Positions 46,002 through 55,290 of a DNA stretch of 64,000 nucleotides are shown here, one piece after another. Numbering within the stretch: the stretch's first letter is position 1; each line of letters opens with the position of its first letter. The position numbers and the translations under genes are program-made. Under the pieces are notes generated by a model. The model worked only from the letters and a program-made list of their open reading frames with translations, was not told the origin of the DNA and did not search any database. This stretch comes from Massilia mucilaginosa. GTDB lineage: Bacteria > Pseudomonadota > Gammaproteobacteria > Burkholderiales > Burkholderiaceae_D. Where the stretch lies: contig NZ_WHJH01000011.1 in the NCBI RefSeq assembly GCF_011682145.1, forward strand, positions 1 to 64,000, written 5' to 3'.

Positions 46002-48830
46002 GTGAAGTCAAGCAAGCTAGCGCAAACGATGGCCCTGATGTTTGTGGCCGGCTCAGCCGCCGCGCAGGCAGCCGAGCAGCCCATGGCGCGTGTCGAAATC
46101 ACCGGCAGCAGCATCAAGCGCATCGCCCGCGAAGGCGCCCTGCCGGTCGAAGTGATTTCGCGCAAGCAGATCGAAGCCCAGGGCATCGTCAACGCCGAGC
46201 AACTGATCGCCACCCTGAACATCAACGGCAACGGTTCCGACAACCTGGCCAGCAACGCCGATGTCACCTCCGGCTCGCAGCGCGGCAACAACGGCGCGTC
46301 CTCGGCCAACCTGCGCGGCCAGGGCGCCGACAGCACCCTGGTGCTGCTCAACGGCCGCAGGGTCGCCACGCACGGCATGAAAGGCTCGGCGGTCGACCTC
46401 AACGCGATCCCCTTCGCGGCGGTCGACCGGGTCGAGGTGCTGAAAGACGGGGCCTCGGCCATCTACGGCACCGACGCCATCGGCGGCGTGATCAACTTCA
46501 TCCTCAAGAAAAACTACAAGGGCCTGGAAGCGCAGGCGTTCACCGACGTTACCGAAGCGGGCGGCGGCAATATTGCCCGCTACCAGGTCACGGGCGGCTT
46601 TGGCGACTTGCAGGAGCAGGGCTTCAATCTGCTGTTCGCCTTGTCCACCGGCGACAACAAGGCCCTGCGCGGCGACCAGCGCGACTTTGTGAACACTTTC
46701 CAGCCAGACCGTGGCGTCTCGGTCGACACGCGCGGCGCGCCGTTTGCCAATGTCTTCGCGACCAGCCTCGGCAACACAATTTTCAGCCGCGGCAGCAACA
46801 CCGGGCCGGTGCGGCGCGGCACCACGCAAGCCTATTCGGGCGTGAGCCTGCTCGATTTGCCGGGCGGCGCCGGCTGCGCATCGATCGACGGCATGGGCGC
46901 CTACGACGACAAGCTGTGGGACACGCCGTCGGGCGGCCTCGGCTGCGCCTGGGATACCGGGCGCGCCGCCGTGCTGCAGCAGCCCGTCAAGAACAGCAAC
47001 TTCGTCACGCGCGCCACCATGCGCCGTGGCGGGCACGAGTTTTTTGCCGAACTGGTCGGCGCCAAAACCGAGGTCGCCAAGCGCTTTTCGCCCAACCAGG
47101 TTTCGCCGAACGCGTCCACCTTCCCGGCCAGCTCGTTTTATCCAAGCACCGGCGCGGCCTACACCGAGGTGTTCAACGCGCTGGTGGCCGAGTTCCCGTC
47201 GATTGAAGCGAACCGCGGCTTGCCGATCGCCTACCGCTGGCGCTGCATGGAATGCGGCGACCGCGAAATCGCCACCGAAAGCAAAGCCGGCCGCCTGCAA
47301 CTGGGCGCGGACGGCCAGATCGGAAAATACGACTACAAGGTCGGCCTGGCGCGCGCCACCAGCGAGTCCGAATCGGTCCTCGGCAAGGGCTACAGCTACA
47401 CCGCTCCGCTGGCGGCCGCGCTCGGCAGCGGCCTGATCAATCCCTTCCTGAAAGCCGGCCAGACCCAGTCGCAGCAGGCGCTCGACCTGATCCGCGGCGC
47501 CTCGGCCGCCGGGGTCGTGCTGTACGGTGGCAAGACCACCCTGACCGCCTTCGACGCCTCGCTCTCGGGCGAGGTGTATTCCTTGCCGGCCGGCCCCATC
47601 ATGGCCGCCGTGGGCACCGATATCCGCAAGGAAGAATACAAATTCAACGGCGACCTGCGCAACATCGCCGAGCGGCGCGCCATCCTCAACGCGCCCTTCG
47701 ACGACGTCAATGCCCTGCCGCAAGTGAGCCGCGATATCCGCGCCTTTTACGCCGAAGTGCTGGTGCCGCTCACCAAGGAGCTGGACATTACCCTGGCGGC
47801 GCGCCAGGACCATTATTCGGGCTTCGGCAACACGCTCAATCCCAAAGTCTCGTTCCGTTACCAGCCGACCACGCAATTGCTGTTCCGTGGATCCTACAAC
47901 GAAGGTTTCCGCGCGCCCTCGTTCAATCAATTATTCAATGGCATCACCGAATCGGCCTACGCCGGCAAGGACCTGGCCGACCCGGGCAAATGCGCCAGCG
48001 GCAAGGTCGACACCACCAGGCCCGGCTGCGAATCGATCGGGCCGGTGATCCTGACTGGCGGCAAGCCCAACCTGGGACCGGAAACCTCCAAGCAGGGCAC
48101 CGTCGGCATGGTGTTCGAGCCATCCGCGCGTTTCTCGGCGAACATGGACATCTGGGAAGTGCGGCGCTTCGACACCATCAAGGAAGTCGACCTGCCGGTC
48201 ATGCTGGCCAACTACGACTTGTTCAAGGAGCAGTTCTACCGCGACGAGGCCGGCAACCTGGCCGGGATCGACCGGCGCTGGATCAACACCGGCGCGGCGA
48301 TTACGCGCGGCATCGAAGTTGGTGCCCGCACCAATGGCAAATTGTGGGCCGGCAACTGGGCGGCTGGCGTGGATGGTTCCTACTTGCTCAAGAAAAAGAG
48401 CAAACCTTTGGAAACGGCGCCTTACAGCAAGGATGAAGTTGGCGTGTTCAGCTTCACGGGCGACCTCGGCCTGACATGGAAGCACACCGCCTACGTCACC
48501 TTCGCCAAAGGGGCGTGGAGCGCCATGTTCCAGAACGTGTATCGCAGCGGCTACACCGACCAGGTGCTGCCTGGCGTGGCCAGCGGGCGCATCGTGCCGT
48601 CCAGTTACAATCCGAAAGTGGACGCGTATTCGATCTTTCATGCCAGCCTGAGCTACACTGGCGTGAAAAACCTGACCTTGACGGCCGGGATCAAGAACCT
48701 GTTCGACGAGGATCCGCCATTCGCCATTACTTACGACGGCAACACCGGCGCCGGCAGCTCGTGGGAACCACGCGTGGCCGACCCGCGCGGGCGTTCGCTG
48801 ACCCTGATGGCCAATTACAAGTTCCTTTGA
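46002..48830 (+). CDS. TonB-dependent outer-membrane receptor
   Basis: A 942-residue receptor. GTG 46002, behind AAGGAGAAACC, is the start, giving a signal peptide that ends AAQA-A (about 24). The plug domain (about 30-160) contains RVEITGSSIKRIAREGALPV, a TonB-box-like VEVISRKQI and the conserved LVLLNGRRVATHGMKGSAVD and GTDAIGGVINFIL. A 22-strand barrel follows, ending SLTLMANYKFL with a terminal aromatic-hydrophobic pair. The class imports peptides, sugars or metal chelates; the ligand is unknown, though the preceding peptide-binding protein suggests peptides. Confidence 0.92.
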   Translation: MKSSKLAQTMALMFVAGSAAAQAAEQPMARVEITGSSIKRIAREGALPVEVISRKQIEAQGIVNAEQLIATLNINGNGSDNLASNADVTSGSQRGNNGASSANLRGQGADSTLVLLNGRRVATHGMKGSAVDLNAIPFAAVDRVEVLKDGASAIYGTDAIGGVINFILKKNYKGLEAQAFTDVTEAGGGNIARYQVTGGFGDLQEQGFNLLFALSTGDNKALRGDQRDFVNTFQPDRGVSVDTRGAPFANVFATSLGNTIFSRGSNTGPVRRGTTQAYSGVSLLDLPGGAGCASIDGMGAYDDKLWDTPSGGLGCAWDTGRAAVLQQPVKNSNFVTRATMRRGGHEFFAELVGAKTEVAKRFSPNQVSPNASTFPASSFYPSTGAAYTEVFNALVAEFPSIEANRGLPIAYRWRCMECGDREIATESKAGRLQLGADGQIGKYDYKVGLARATSESESVLGKGYSYTAPLAAALGSGLINPFLKAGQTQSQQALDLIRGASAAGVVLYGGKTTLTAFDASLSGEVYSLPAGPIMAAVGTDIRKEEYKFNGDLRNIAERRAILNAPFDDVNALPQVSRDIRAFYAEVLVPLTKELDITLAARQDHYSGFGNTLNPKVSFRYQPTTQLLFRGSYNEGFRAPSFNQLFNGITESAYAGKDLADPGKCASGKVDTTRPGCESIGPVILTGGKPNLGPETSKQGTVGMVFEPSARFSANMDIWEVRRFDTIKEVDLPVMLANYDLFKEQFYRDEAGNLAGIDRRWINTGAAITRGIEVGARTNGKLWAGNWAAGVDGSYLLKKKSKPLETAPYSKDEVGVFSFTGDLGLTWKHTAYVTFAKGAWSAMFQNVYRSGYTDQVLPGVASGRIVPSSYNPKVDAYSIFHASLSYTGVKNLTLTAGIKNLFDEDPPFAITYDGNTGAGSSWEPRVADPRGRSLTLMANYKFL

Positions 48831-48878
48831 TGGCCCGGGCGGGCGGCCCTGCCATGGGCCGCCTTTCCGAAAGCATGC

Positions 48879-49970
48879 ATGTCCCCTAGCGACAAGATCA
48901 GCCGGCGCGCGTTTGCCGGCCTGGCGGCCGGCGCGGTGTTGCTGCCCTCCGCCGCGCACAGTGCGTCACCTGACGCGTCACGTAGTGGGTCACTTAGTGG
49001 ATCACGACCGATGCCGCGCACCCTGATCAAACCTCCCCGCCTGCACGCCGGCGATGTGATCGGCCTGGTCGCCCCGGGCGGACGCATCAACGACGAAGCC
49101 ATCACCTACGCGGTGGCGCGCATCGACGCGCTGGGATTCCGCCCCCGGCTGGCGAAGAACCTGCGCGCCGTGCATGGCGGCTACGCCGGGGCGGTGCAGC
49201 AGCGCGTGGACGACCTGCACGCCATGTTCACTGACCGCGACGTCAAGGCGATCTGGTGCGTTCGCGGCGGCTCCGGCTGCATTTCCTTGCTGGCGCACAT
49301 AGATTACGCCCTGATCCGTGCCAATCCCAAGATACTGCTGGGCTATTCCGACATCAGCGCCTTGCAGCTGGCCATCCTGAAGCAGGCGCGGCTGGTGACC
49401 TTTCACGGCCCGGTGGCCCTGTCGGGTCCGTCGGACTACGCAGTCGAGCACATGCTGGCGGTGCTGATGCATCGGCAGGATAGCTACACGATCCCGATGG
49501 CGCTGGAAAACAGCCGGCGCGCCCTGCTCGAACCGCATTTTTCCCTGCGCACGGTGACCAGCGGCCAGGCCACCGGGCCGCTCATCGGCGGCAACCTGAG
49601 CCTGGTCAGCGCGCTGATGGGCACGCCGTATGCGGCGGACTTCCGCAAAGCAATTCTATTCCTGGAAGAAGTCAACGAAGCGCCCTACCGGATCGACCGC
49701 TGGCTGACCCAGCTCGACCTGGCGGTAGGCCTGCGCCATGCGGCGGCGGTGATGATCGGCATTTGCGACCGCTGCGGGCCGGAAGATGAAGAACCGTCCT
49801 TAACGTTGGATGAAACCCTGGACCTGCATTTGAAGCCGCTGGTGATTCCGGCCGTGAGCGGCTATTCGTTCGGCCACATCCGCCACCAGTTCACCCTGCC
49901 GCTGGGTGTGATGGCCCGGCTCGACACCGCGCGCCAGACCGTCACCCTGCTCGAGCCGGCAGTCTCCTGA
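48879..49970 (+). CDS. ldcA: LD-carboxypeptidase (peptidase S66), Tat-exported
   Basis: A 363-residue enzyme. The N-terminus has a twin-arginine signal (ISRRAFAGLAAGAVLLPSAA), unusual because LdcA proteins are normally cytoplasmic. The catalytic triad is visible: Ser157 in GYSDIS, Glu263 in FLEEVNE and His333 in FGHIRH; RGGSG (129-133) matches the family's RGGYG. It removes the terminal D-Ala from tetrapeptides in murein recycling. It follows the receptor gene by 48 bases and may be cotranscribed. Confidence 0.88.
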   Translation: MSPSDKISRRAFAGLAAGAVLLPSAAHSASPDASRSGSLSGSRPMPRTLIKPPRLHAGDVIGLVAPGGRINDEAITYAVARIDALGFRPRLAKNLRAVHGGYAGAVQQRVDDLHAMFTDRDVKAIWCVRGGSGCISLLAHIDYALIRANPKILLGYSDISALQLAILKQARLVTFHGPVALSGPSDYAVEHMLAVLMHRQDSYTIPMALENSRRALLEPHFSLRTVTSGQATGPLIGGNLSLVSALMGTPYAADFRKAILFLEEVNEAPYRIDRWLTQLDLAVGLRHAAAVMIGICDRCGPEDEEPSLTLDETLDLHLKPLVIPAVSGYSFGHIRHQFTLPLGVMARLDTARQTVTLLEPAVS

Positions 49971-50009
49971 GCCCCACCCCACCGGCGGTTGATCGACACC
50001 GGCGGTCGC

Positions 50010-50672
50010 TCAGTGCGACACGATCTGCGACAGTACCGAAAACGCCGGCCCGGTCTGCGACTGTTCCAGCAGCACCGTCAGCTCAGAAAACGTGCACATC
50101 ATGGTGACCACGTTGATCTTGTTCCAGGCCAATTTTTTCAGCACGCCGTGATAAATGCCCGGCGTTTTCAAGGCGTCGGGATTGAGGCGCAGGGTCAGCG
50201 CGGTCAGGTTTTCTACCCGCGCAATATGGCGCTCGCTGGCAAAGGCCGATTCGACCATGTGGATCAGCGGCCGGCTGCATACCACCAGCATCTCGTGCAC
50301 CCCGCGCGTGACCGAGACAAAACTGCCTGGATGGCGCTCGGCCAGGGCCAGCAGTTCACGCTGGCATTCGTTGCTGTGGTCCGATAGCCGGTAGGTCACC
50401 AGGGTCAGCTCGGTGCGCGTGGTCAATTCGCTGGTGCGCGGCGAAATGACGATCGGCTGCGATTGCGCCGCTTGCTGCGGCAATCGCTCGGACAGGCGCC
50501 GCAGCGCCATCACCACGGCCGCCTGCCCCACCGGCTTCCACAGGTCCGATTCGAGCTGGGGCCGCAACTGGCGCGCCAGCTCCGACAGGTTGATCAGCCC
50601 GAGCGATATCCCTTCCGTCAGGAACGCCGATTCCGACACTATTTGCTCAACTTTGGTCGCGATCGAAAGCAT
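50010..50672 (-). CDS. ACT-like domain regulatory protein (hypothetical)
   Basis: A 220-residue protein with an N-terminal helical part (about 1-95, IVSESAFLTEGISLGLINLSELARQ) and a C-terminal part resembling paired ACT folds (about 100-220: SFVSVTRGVHEMLVVCSRPL, ARVENLTALTLRLNPDALKTPG then YHGVLKKLAWNKINVVTMMCTFSELTVLL in segments). The pattern is like the aspartate-kinase regulatory domain and occurs in conserved archaeal/bacterial proteins of unknown function. ATG 50672 follows GGAGAA. A small-molecule sensing role is inferred only. Confidence 0.7.
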   Translation of the reverse strand: MLSIATKVEQIVSESAFLTEGISLGLINLSELARQLRPQLESDLWKPVGQAAVVMALRRLSERLPQQAAQSQPIVISPRTSELTTRTELTLVTYRLSDHSNECQRELLALAERHPGSFVSVTRGVHEMLVVCSRPLIHMVESAFASERHIARVENLTALTLRLNPDALKTPGIYHGVLKKLAWNKINVVTMMCTFSELTVLLEQSQTGPAFSVLSQIVSH

Positions 50673-51423
50673 CTTTCTCCGGTCCTCACATGGGTAGCCG
50701 CCGCCCGTCCACCTGCGCGACATACGGCAAAAAGGCCCTGTCGCTGCACGCGTCCGTTTGTCGCTCTGTTACCGTGAATAAGTTCTCTTCGACTGTCCAA
50801 CTGGCACTACCCGCGTGCCGCACTCTCCTGCCGCACGTGTACCGTCGGCAAGTCGTTCAGGTTGGCTGGGTTTTCTGGGAATAGGGCCTGGGCAACAGCA
50901 CCGGAGGAGGAGACAAACATGCCCATGCATAGGTGAGGTGTGACGTCATGATTTTCCCGTTAACTGATTGCGCTTTATCCGGAGTGTGCCCCGTGCGCTT
51001 TAATCCATGTCGCCTGAGGGTTTTTCCCGGCAACTGAGATCGAGTGTAGACCGCATCCCCGCTCCAGCGCAATCGAATTGCGTTCGTTTTCCACGTGAAT
51101 TGTTACATTTCCGCACGTCTTAGAGTGCGACGTCTAATAACTGCCGTGTGGAAAAAATGCGTCACATTTACGTAAGTCAACAAAACATTCTTCAGGCAAT
51201 TTGCCTTGTATACCGTTCAGTTTCTCGAAAAGAATGTCTAAAACTGAACATTTAACGTCCATACGACCAAATCACCCATTTTTTTGACTTGGCTTAAGAA
51301 ACAGGAATAGTGTGCATTCTCTCGCGTTCACCGGACCAACTCATCGGCGCGCTCGGGTGGCCGCCACAGCATCGTGGCCAGCATTTCATCTCATTCAATC
51401 ACTGAACTACCAATGGAGAAATA
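50673..51423. promoter_or_regulatory. Long AT-rich leader before the M4 protease, with inverted repeat
   Basis: A 751-base gap. The last 320 bases are clearly AT-richer than the surroundings. GTTCAGTTT (51215-51223) and AAACTGAAC (51241-51249) form a perfect 9-bp inverted repeat with a 17-base centre, a likely operator. TTGACT (51284-51289), followed by AT-rich sequence near 51306-51311, is a possible promoter. I see no RNA gene or convincing protein gene in the rest. Confidence 0.45.
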
Positions 51424-53952
51424 ATGAACTTCCGCAAAACTTTGCTCGCTGCGACGATTGCTGCACTGCCTCTGATGATGGTTGGCCAGGCCCTGGCGAA
51501 CGCGCCGATCATGGCCGGTCCGACCGCCCTGCACTCGCCGCAGCAGGGCCAGGCCCTGGTCGCCAAGCTCGCTTCCACCCGCGCCACCCACGGCCTCGAC
51601 GCCGACCACGGTTTTTCCATCACGGTCCAGCATCCCGGCGTGATCGGCACCCGCATCAGCCGCGCCGCCCACACCTACAAAGGGGTGCGCGTGTTCCAGT
51701 CCGAATCGGTGGTGGTGACCAACGATAACGGCGATATCGTCAGCGAGTCGATTGCCGACCGCCGCTCGGGCCTGGGCCAGGGCAGCGGCGGCAATGCCGC
51801 CCTGCGCGCGCGCAGCGCCGGCCTGAATGTGGTGCCGCAAGTGCAGGCCAGCGCCGCGATCGACATGGTCATCAAGAAAGTGTCGCCGAACGCCGTGCAC
51901 CATGTGCCGCCGACCGCCGAACTGATCATCTATCCGATCGTCGTGACCAAGCGTGCTCCGGGCGCCCTGAACAAATCCGAAGGCCAGCTCAACGCGGTCG
52001 ACCTGGTCGACGAAGTGAGCGACTACGCGCTGGCCTACCTGGTCAAGACGCGCATGATGGAAGGCATCCATCCAGTCTTCTACGACACCATCGTCAACGC
52101 CGCCGACGGCAGCGTGATCAAGCAATGGAAAGCGCTGCAGACCGTGGCCGGCACCGGCAAGAGCCAGTACAACGGCACCGTGCCGCTCAACACCAGCGAG
52201 TCCGGCGGCACCTTCACCATGAAGGATCCGTCGCGCGGCACCGGCGGCACCTATGGCATGATGGCCATCACCAACGCCAACAAGACTTCCAGCGCCGGCC
52301 AGGTCTACACCAACAGCACCAACACCTGGGGTGACGGCCTGCAATACAACGGCGGCAGCACCACCAACGCCAACGGCCAGACCGCGGCCGTGAACGCGAT
52401 GTGGGGCTTGATGAACACCTACGACGCCCTGAAGAACGTGCTCGGCTGGCAGTCGCTGGACGGCAACAACACCTCCACCTACATCGCCGCCCACGTCAAC
52501 AGCAACTATGACAACGCCTACTACAGCGATGGCTGCAAGTGCATGTTCATCGGCGACGGCGGCAGCGCCTTCACCAGCCTCGGTTCGATCGACGTGATCG
52601 GCCACGAAATGGGCCACGGCGTGACCAACGCCACCTCCGACCTGACCTACAGCGGCGAGTCGGGCGGCCTGAACGAGTCGAGCTCGGACATCACCGGCGA
52701 AGTGGTGGAAGCCTATGCGCGCGCGGGCGGCACCGGCACGGTCATCCCGAACACCGGCAACGACTGGGCCATGGGCAAGGAAATCAGCAAATCGGGCAAC
52801 CCGCTGCGCTACATGTACAAGCCTAGCCTGGACGGTTCGAGCCCGAACGCCTGGAGCACCTCCCTCAAGAACCTGGACGTCCACTACAGCAGCGGCCCGA
52901 ACAACCGCATGTTCTATTTCCTGTCGCAAGGCTCGAACGCCAGCTCCTCGTCCAACTACTACAGCCAGTACCTGGTCAAGAGCCCGGCCGCGATGACCGG
53001 CATCGGTAGCGACAAGGCCTTCCGCATCTGGTTCAAGGCCGCCACCACCAAGTTCACCGCCTCGACCAACTACGCCGATGCGCGCACCAAGGTGATCGCC
53101 GCCGCCAACGAACTGTATGGCGTGGGCAGCAAGGAATCGATCGCCGTCACCCGTGCTTACGCGGCCATTAACGTGGGCGCCGACGTCGACGAAGGCGGCA
53201 CCCCGGGCGGCGGCGTGACGATCAGCTCGCAGCCAGCGAGCGTGACCGTGCAAGCCGGTTCCAGCGCGAACTTCTCGGTCACCGCCACCGGCGGCACCGC
53301 GCCGTACAAGTACCAGTGGCTGCGTAACGGCACGGAAATTGCCGGCGCCACCTCGGCTACTTACAGCCTGACCGCGCAAACCACCGACAGCGGCGCCGTG
53401 TTCAGCGTGCGCGTGACCGATTCGGCCACCAGCCCGACCACCGCCACCAGCGCCAACGCCACCCTGACGGTGGGCGGCGGCGGCGGCAGCTCCGAGCGCA
53501 TTGTCAACGGCGGCTTCGAAACCGGCACCACCGGCTGGGCCGGCAGCACCGGCGCCATCGGCAGCTTCAGCGGCCAGTCGGCCTACGAAGGCACGCGTTA
53601 CGCATGGCTGGGCGGCAACGGCACCACCACCAGCGAAACGCTGACCCAGTCGGTTGCCATTCCATCGACCGCCACCACCGCATCGCTGAGCTTCGCGCTG
53701 CATATCGATACCGCGGAAACCGAACGCGTGGCTTACGACCGCCTGACCGTCACGGTCAAGAATGCGGCCGGTAGCGTGCTCGCCACCCTGGGCACGTACA
53801 CCAACCTGAACAAGGCATCGGGCTACCAGATCCGTACCTTCAACCTGCTGCCGTACAAGGGCCAGACCGTGACCCTGTCGTTTGCCATGCGTGAAGATTC
53901 GTCGCTGCAAACCTCGTTCGTGGTCGACAAAGTCAGTCTGGTAACGCAATAA
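51424..53952 (+). CDS. Secreted M4 (thermolysin-like) metalloprotease with Ig-like and C-terminal domains
   Basis: An 842-residue pre-pro-enzyme: signal peptide (1-26, ...ALA-N), FTP/PepSY propeptide (about 35-245), peptidase_M4 catalytic domain (about 248-550), an Ig-like domain (about 598-688, QPASVTVQAGSSANFSVTAT) and a jelly-roll-like C-terminal domain (about 698-842, IVNGGFETGTTGW). Zinc ligands are His394 and His398 in HEMGH, and Glu418 in GGLNES. The catalytic His lies in DVHYSSGPNN. It is similar in layout to vibriolysins, which leave the cell by type II secretion; a T2SS-like operon follows directly. Confidence 0.95.
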   Translation: MNFRKTLLAATIAALPLMMVGQALANAPIMAGPTALHSPQQGQALVAKLASTRATHGLDADHGFSITVQHPGVIGTRISRAAHTYKGVRVFQSESVVVTNDNGDIVSESIADRRSGLGQGSGGNAALRARSAGLNVVPQVQASAAIDMVIKKVSPNAVHHVPPTAELIIYPIVVTKRAPGALNKSEGQLNAVDLVDEVSDYALAYLVKTRMMEGIHPVFYDTIVNAADGSVIKQWKALQTVAGTGKSQYNGTVPLNTSESGGTFTMKDPSRGTGGTYGMMAITNANKTSSAGQVYTNSTNTWGDGLQYNGGSTTNANGQTAAVNAMWGLMNTYDALKNVLGWQSLDGNNTSTYIAAHVNSNYDNAYYSDGCKCMFIGDGGSAFTSLGSIDVIGHEMGHGVTNATSDLTYSGESGGLNESSSDITGEVVEAYARAGGTGTVIPNTGNDWAMGKEISKSGNPLRYMYKPSLDGSSPNAWSTSLKNLDVHYSSGPNNRMFYFLSQGSNASSSSNYYSQYLVKSPAAMTGIGSDKAFRIWFKAATTKFTASTNYADARTKVIAAANELYGVGSKESIAVTRAYAAINVGADVDEGGTPGGGVTISSQPASVTVQAGSSANFSVTATGGTAPYKYQWLRNGTEIAGATSATYSLTAQTTDSGAVFSVRVTDSATSPTTATSANATLTVGGGGGSSERIVNGGFETGTTGWAGSTGAIGSFSGQSAYEGTRYAWLGGNGTTTSETLTQSVAIPSTATTASLSFALHIDTAETERVAYDRLTVTVKNAAGSVLATLGTYTNLNKASGYQIRTFNLLPYKGQTVTLSFAMREDSSLQTSFVVDKVSLVTQ

Positions 53953-53967
53953 CCCGGGTGACCCCAC

Positions 53968-53998
53968 AAGAGGATGGCTGGCTGTCCGTCCTCTTTTT
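53968..53998 (+). terminator. Rho-independent terminator after the protease gene
   Basis: AAGAGGATGG (53968-53977) pairs with CCGTCCTCTT (53986-53995) with one mismatch and an 8-base loop, followed by TTTCC within a T-rich tract. It separates the protease transcript from the secretion operon. Confidence 0.8.
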
Positions 53999-54105
53999 CC
54001 AGCTCCGGCTTCGGCCGGGGCTATTTTTCTTTCAGGAGGGGTGATGTCACCTGGATAAGCAGGTCTTTATCGGATGCAGGGATTAATGAGTACAAAGGGT
54101 CAACC

Positions 54106-55290
54106 ATGCAGTTTCAACTCCAGGTCCAGGCCGCCGCAGGCAGCCGCCAGCATATCGCCATCGATGCCCCCAGCGAAGCCGATGCCATCCGCATCGCCGC
54201 GCGCAAGGGCTGGCGCGTGCTTGCCATCGAGCGCCCGCAGGCGCAAGCCGAGCCGCGCCGCAAGCAAGCGTTTCCCCTCATGCAGTTCAGCCAGGAATTG
54301 CTGGCCCTGCTCGAAGCCGGGCTCAACCTGACCGAAGCCATCGCCACCTTGCACAACAAGGAAACCCAGCCGGCCACCCGCGCCACCATCGGCGCCATCT
54401 TGCAAACCCTACAACAGGGCAAGAGCTTGTCGGATACCTTGAACGATTTTCCCGCCATCTTCCCCGAAATCTACGTCGCCACCGTCCACGCGGCCGAGCG
54501 CTCCGGCAACCTGCCCGAAGCCCTCGGCCGTTTTGTCGCCTACCAGCTGCAATTCGAAGCGATCCGCAAGAAGCTGGTCTCGGCCGCCATCTATCCGGTC
54601 ATGCTGCTGGTGGTCGGCAGCCTGGTCACTCTGTTCCTGCTCGGCTACGTTGTGCCCAAATTCAGCGTGGTGTACGAAACCTCGGGACGCGACATCCCCT
54701 GGGCCTCGACAATGATGCTCGGCTTCGGCCAGGTCATGGCGGCCCATCCTTTCCTGTTGCTCGGCGCGCTGGCCGCGCTGGTCGGCGCACTCGTGTTCGC
54801 GCTCGGACACCCGGCGATCCGCCAGCGCCTCATTCTCGCGCTGCTGCGCCTGCCGGTGCTGTCCGCGCGCGCGGCCGAATTTCGCCTCGCGCGCTTTTAC
54901 CGCGCCCTGAGCCTGCTGCTGCACGCCGGCATTCCCCTGTCCAAAGGGCTGGCCATGGTCTCGGCCATGCTGCTCCCCGGCCAGCAGCAGCAGCTCGACG
55001 CGGCGCGCCGCGCGGTGCAGGAAGGCATGCCGTTTTCCAGCGCGCTGGAACAGAACCAGCTGGCCACGCCGGTCGCCCAATCCTTGCTCAAGGTGGGCGA
55101 AAACACCGGCCGCCTGGGCGACATGCTGGAGCGCTCGGCGCGCTTTCACGATGAACAATTCGCGCGCTGGGTCGACTGGGCCTCGCGCCTGCTCGAACCG
55201 CTGCTCATGACCTTCATCGGCGTGGTCATCGGCGGCGTGGTGGTGCTGATGTACATGCCGATCTTCGAACTGGCCGGGAGCCTGTCATGA
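54106..55290 (+). CDS. Type II secretion/type IV pilus inner-membrane protein (GspF/PilC/MshG-like)
   Basis: A 394-residue platform protein. After an N-terminal domain (about 1-55) come two T2SSF repeats (about 62-185 and 265-390), each with the FSQELLALLEAGLNLTEAI / FYRALSLLLHAGIPLSKGL pattern and the GExSG-like signature (AAERSGNLPEAL and VGENTGRLGDML). Three membrane segments are visible near 160, 215 and 370. ATG 54106 is the first gene of the operon, and its stop overlaps the ATPase start (ATGA). It should form the platform that links the ATPase to pseudopilin assembly. Confidence 0.92.
   Translation: MQFQLQVQAAAGSRQHIAIDAPSEADAIRIAARKGWRVLAIERPQAQAEPRRKQAFPLMQFSQELLALLEAGLNLTEAIATLHNKETQPATRATIGAILQTLQQGKSLSDTLNDFPAIFPEIYVATVHAAERSGNLPEALGRFVAYQLQFEAIRKKLVSAAIYPVMLLVVGSLVTLFLLGYVVPKFSVVYETSGRDIPWASTMMLGFGQVMAAHPFLLLGALAALVGALVFALGHPAIRQRLILALLRLPVLSARAAEFRLARFYRALSLLLHAGIPLSKGLAMVSAMLLPGQQQQLDAARRAVQEGMPFSSALEQNQLATPVAQSLLKVGENTGRLGDMLERSARFHDEQFARWVDWASRLLEPLLMTFIGVVIGGVVVLMYMPIFELAGSLS

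Noticed and set aside
46053-47930. 625-codon minus-strand frame inside the TonB-dependent receptor
   Set aside because: The receptor has a full plug and barrel signature and a strong ribosome-binding site; the antisense frame shows only biased composition.
50919-50936. Five-codon leader peptide (MPMHR) behind GGAGGAGG
   Set aside because: The ribosome-binding sequence is excellent, but the reading frame is tiny and no attenuator or downstream gene within coupling distance was found.
51391-53967. 858-codon minus-strand frame opposite the M4 protease
   Set aside because: Gly/Ala/Val/Arg-rich shadow; the plus strand has HEMGH and GGLNES zinc motifs with a signal peptide.
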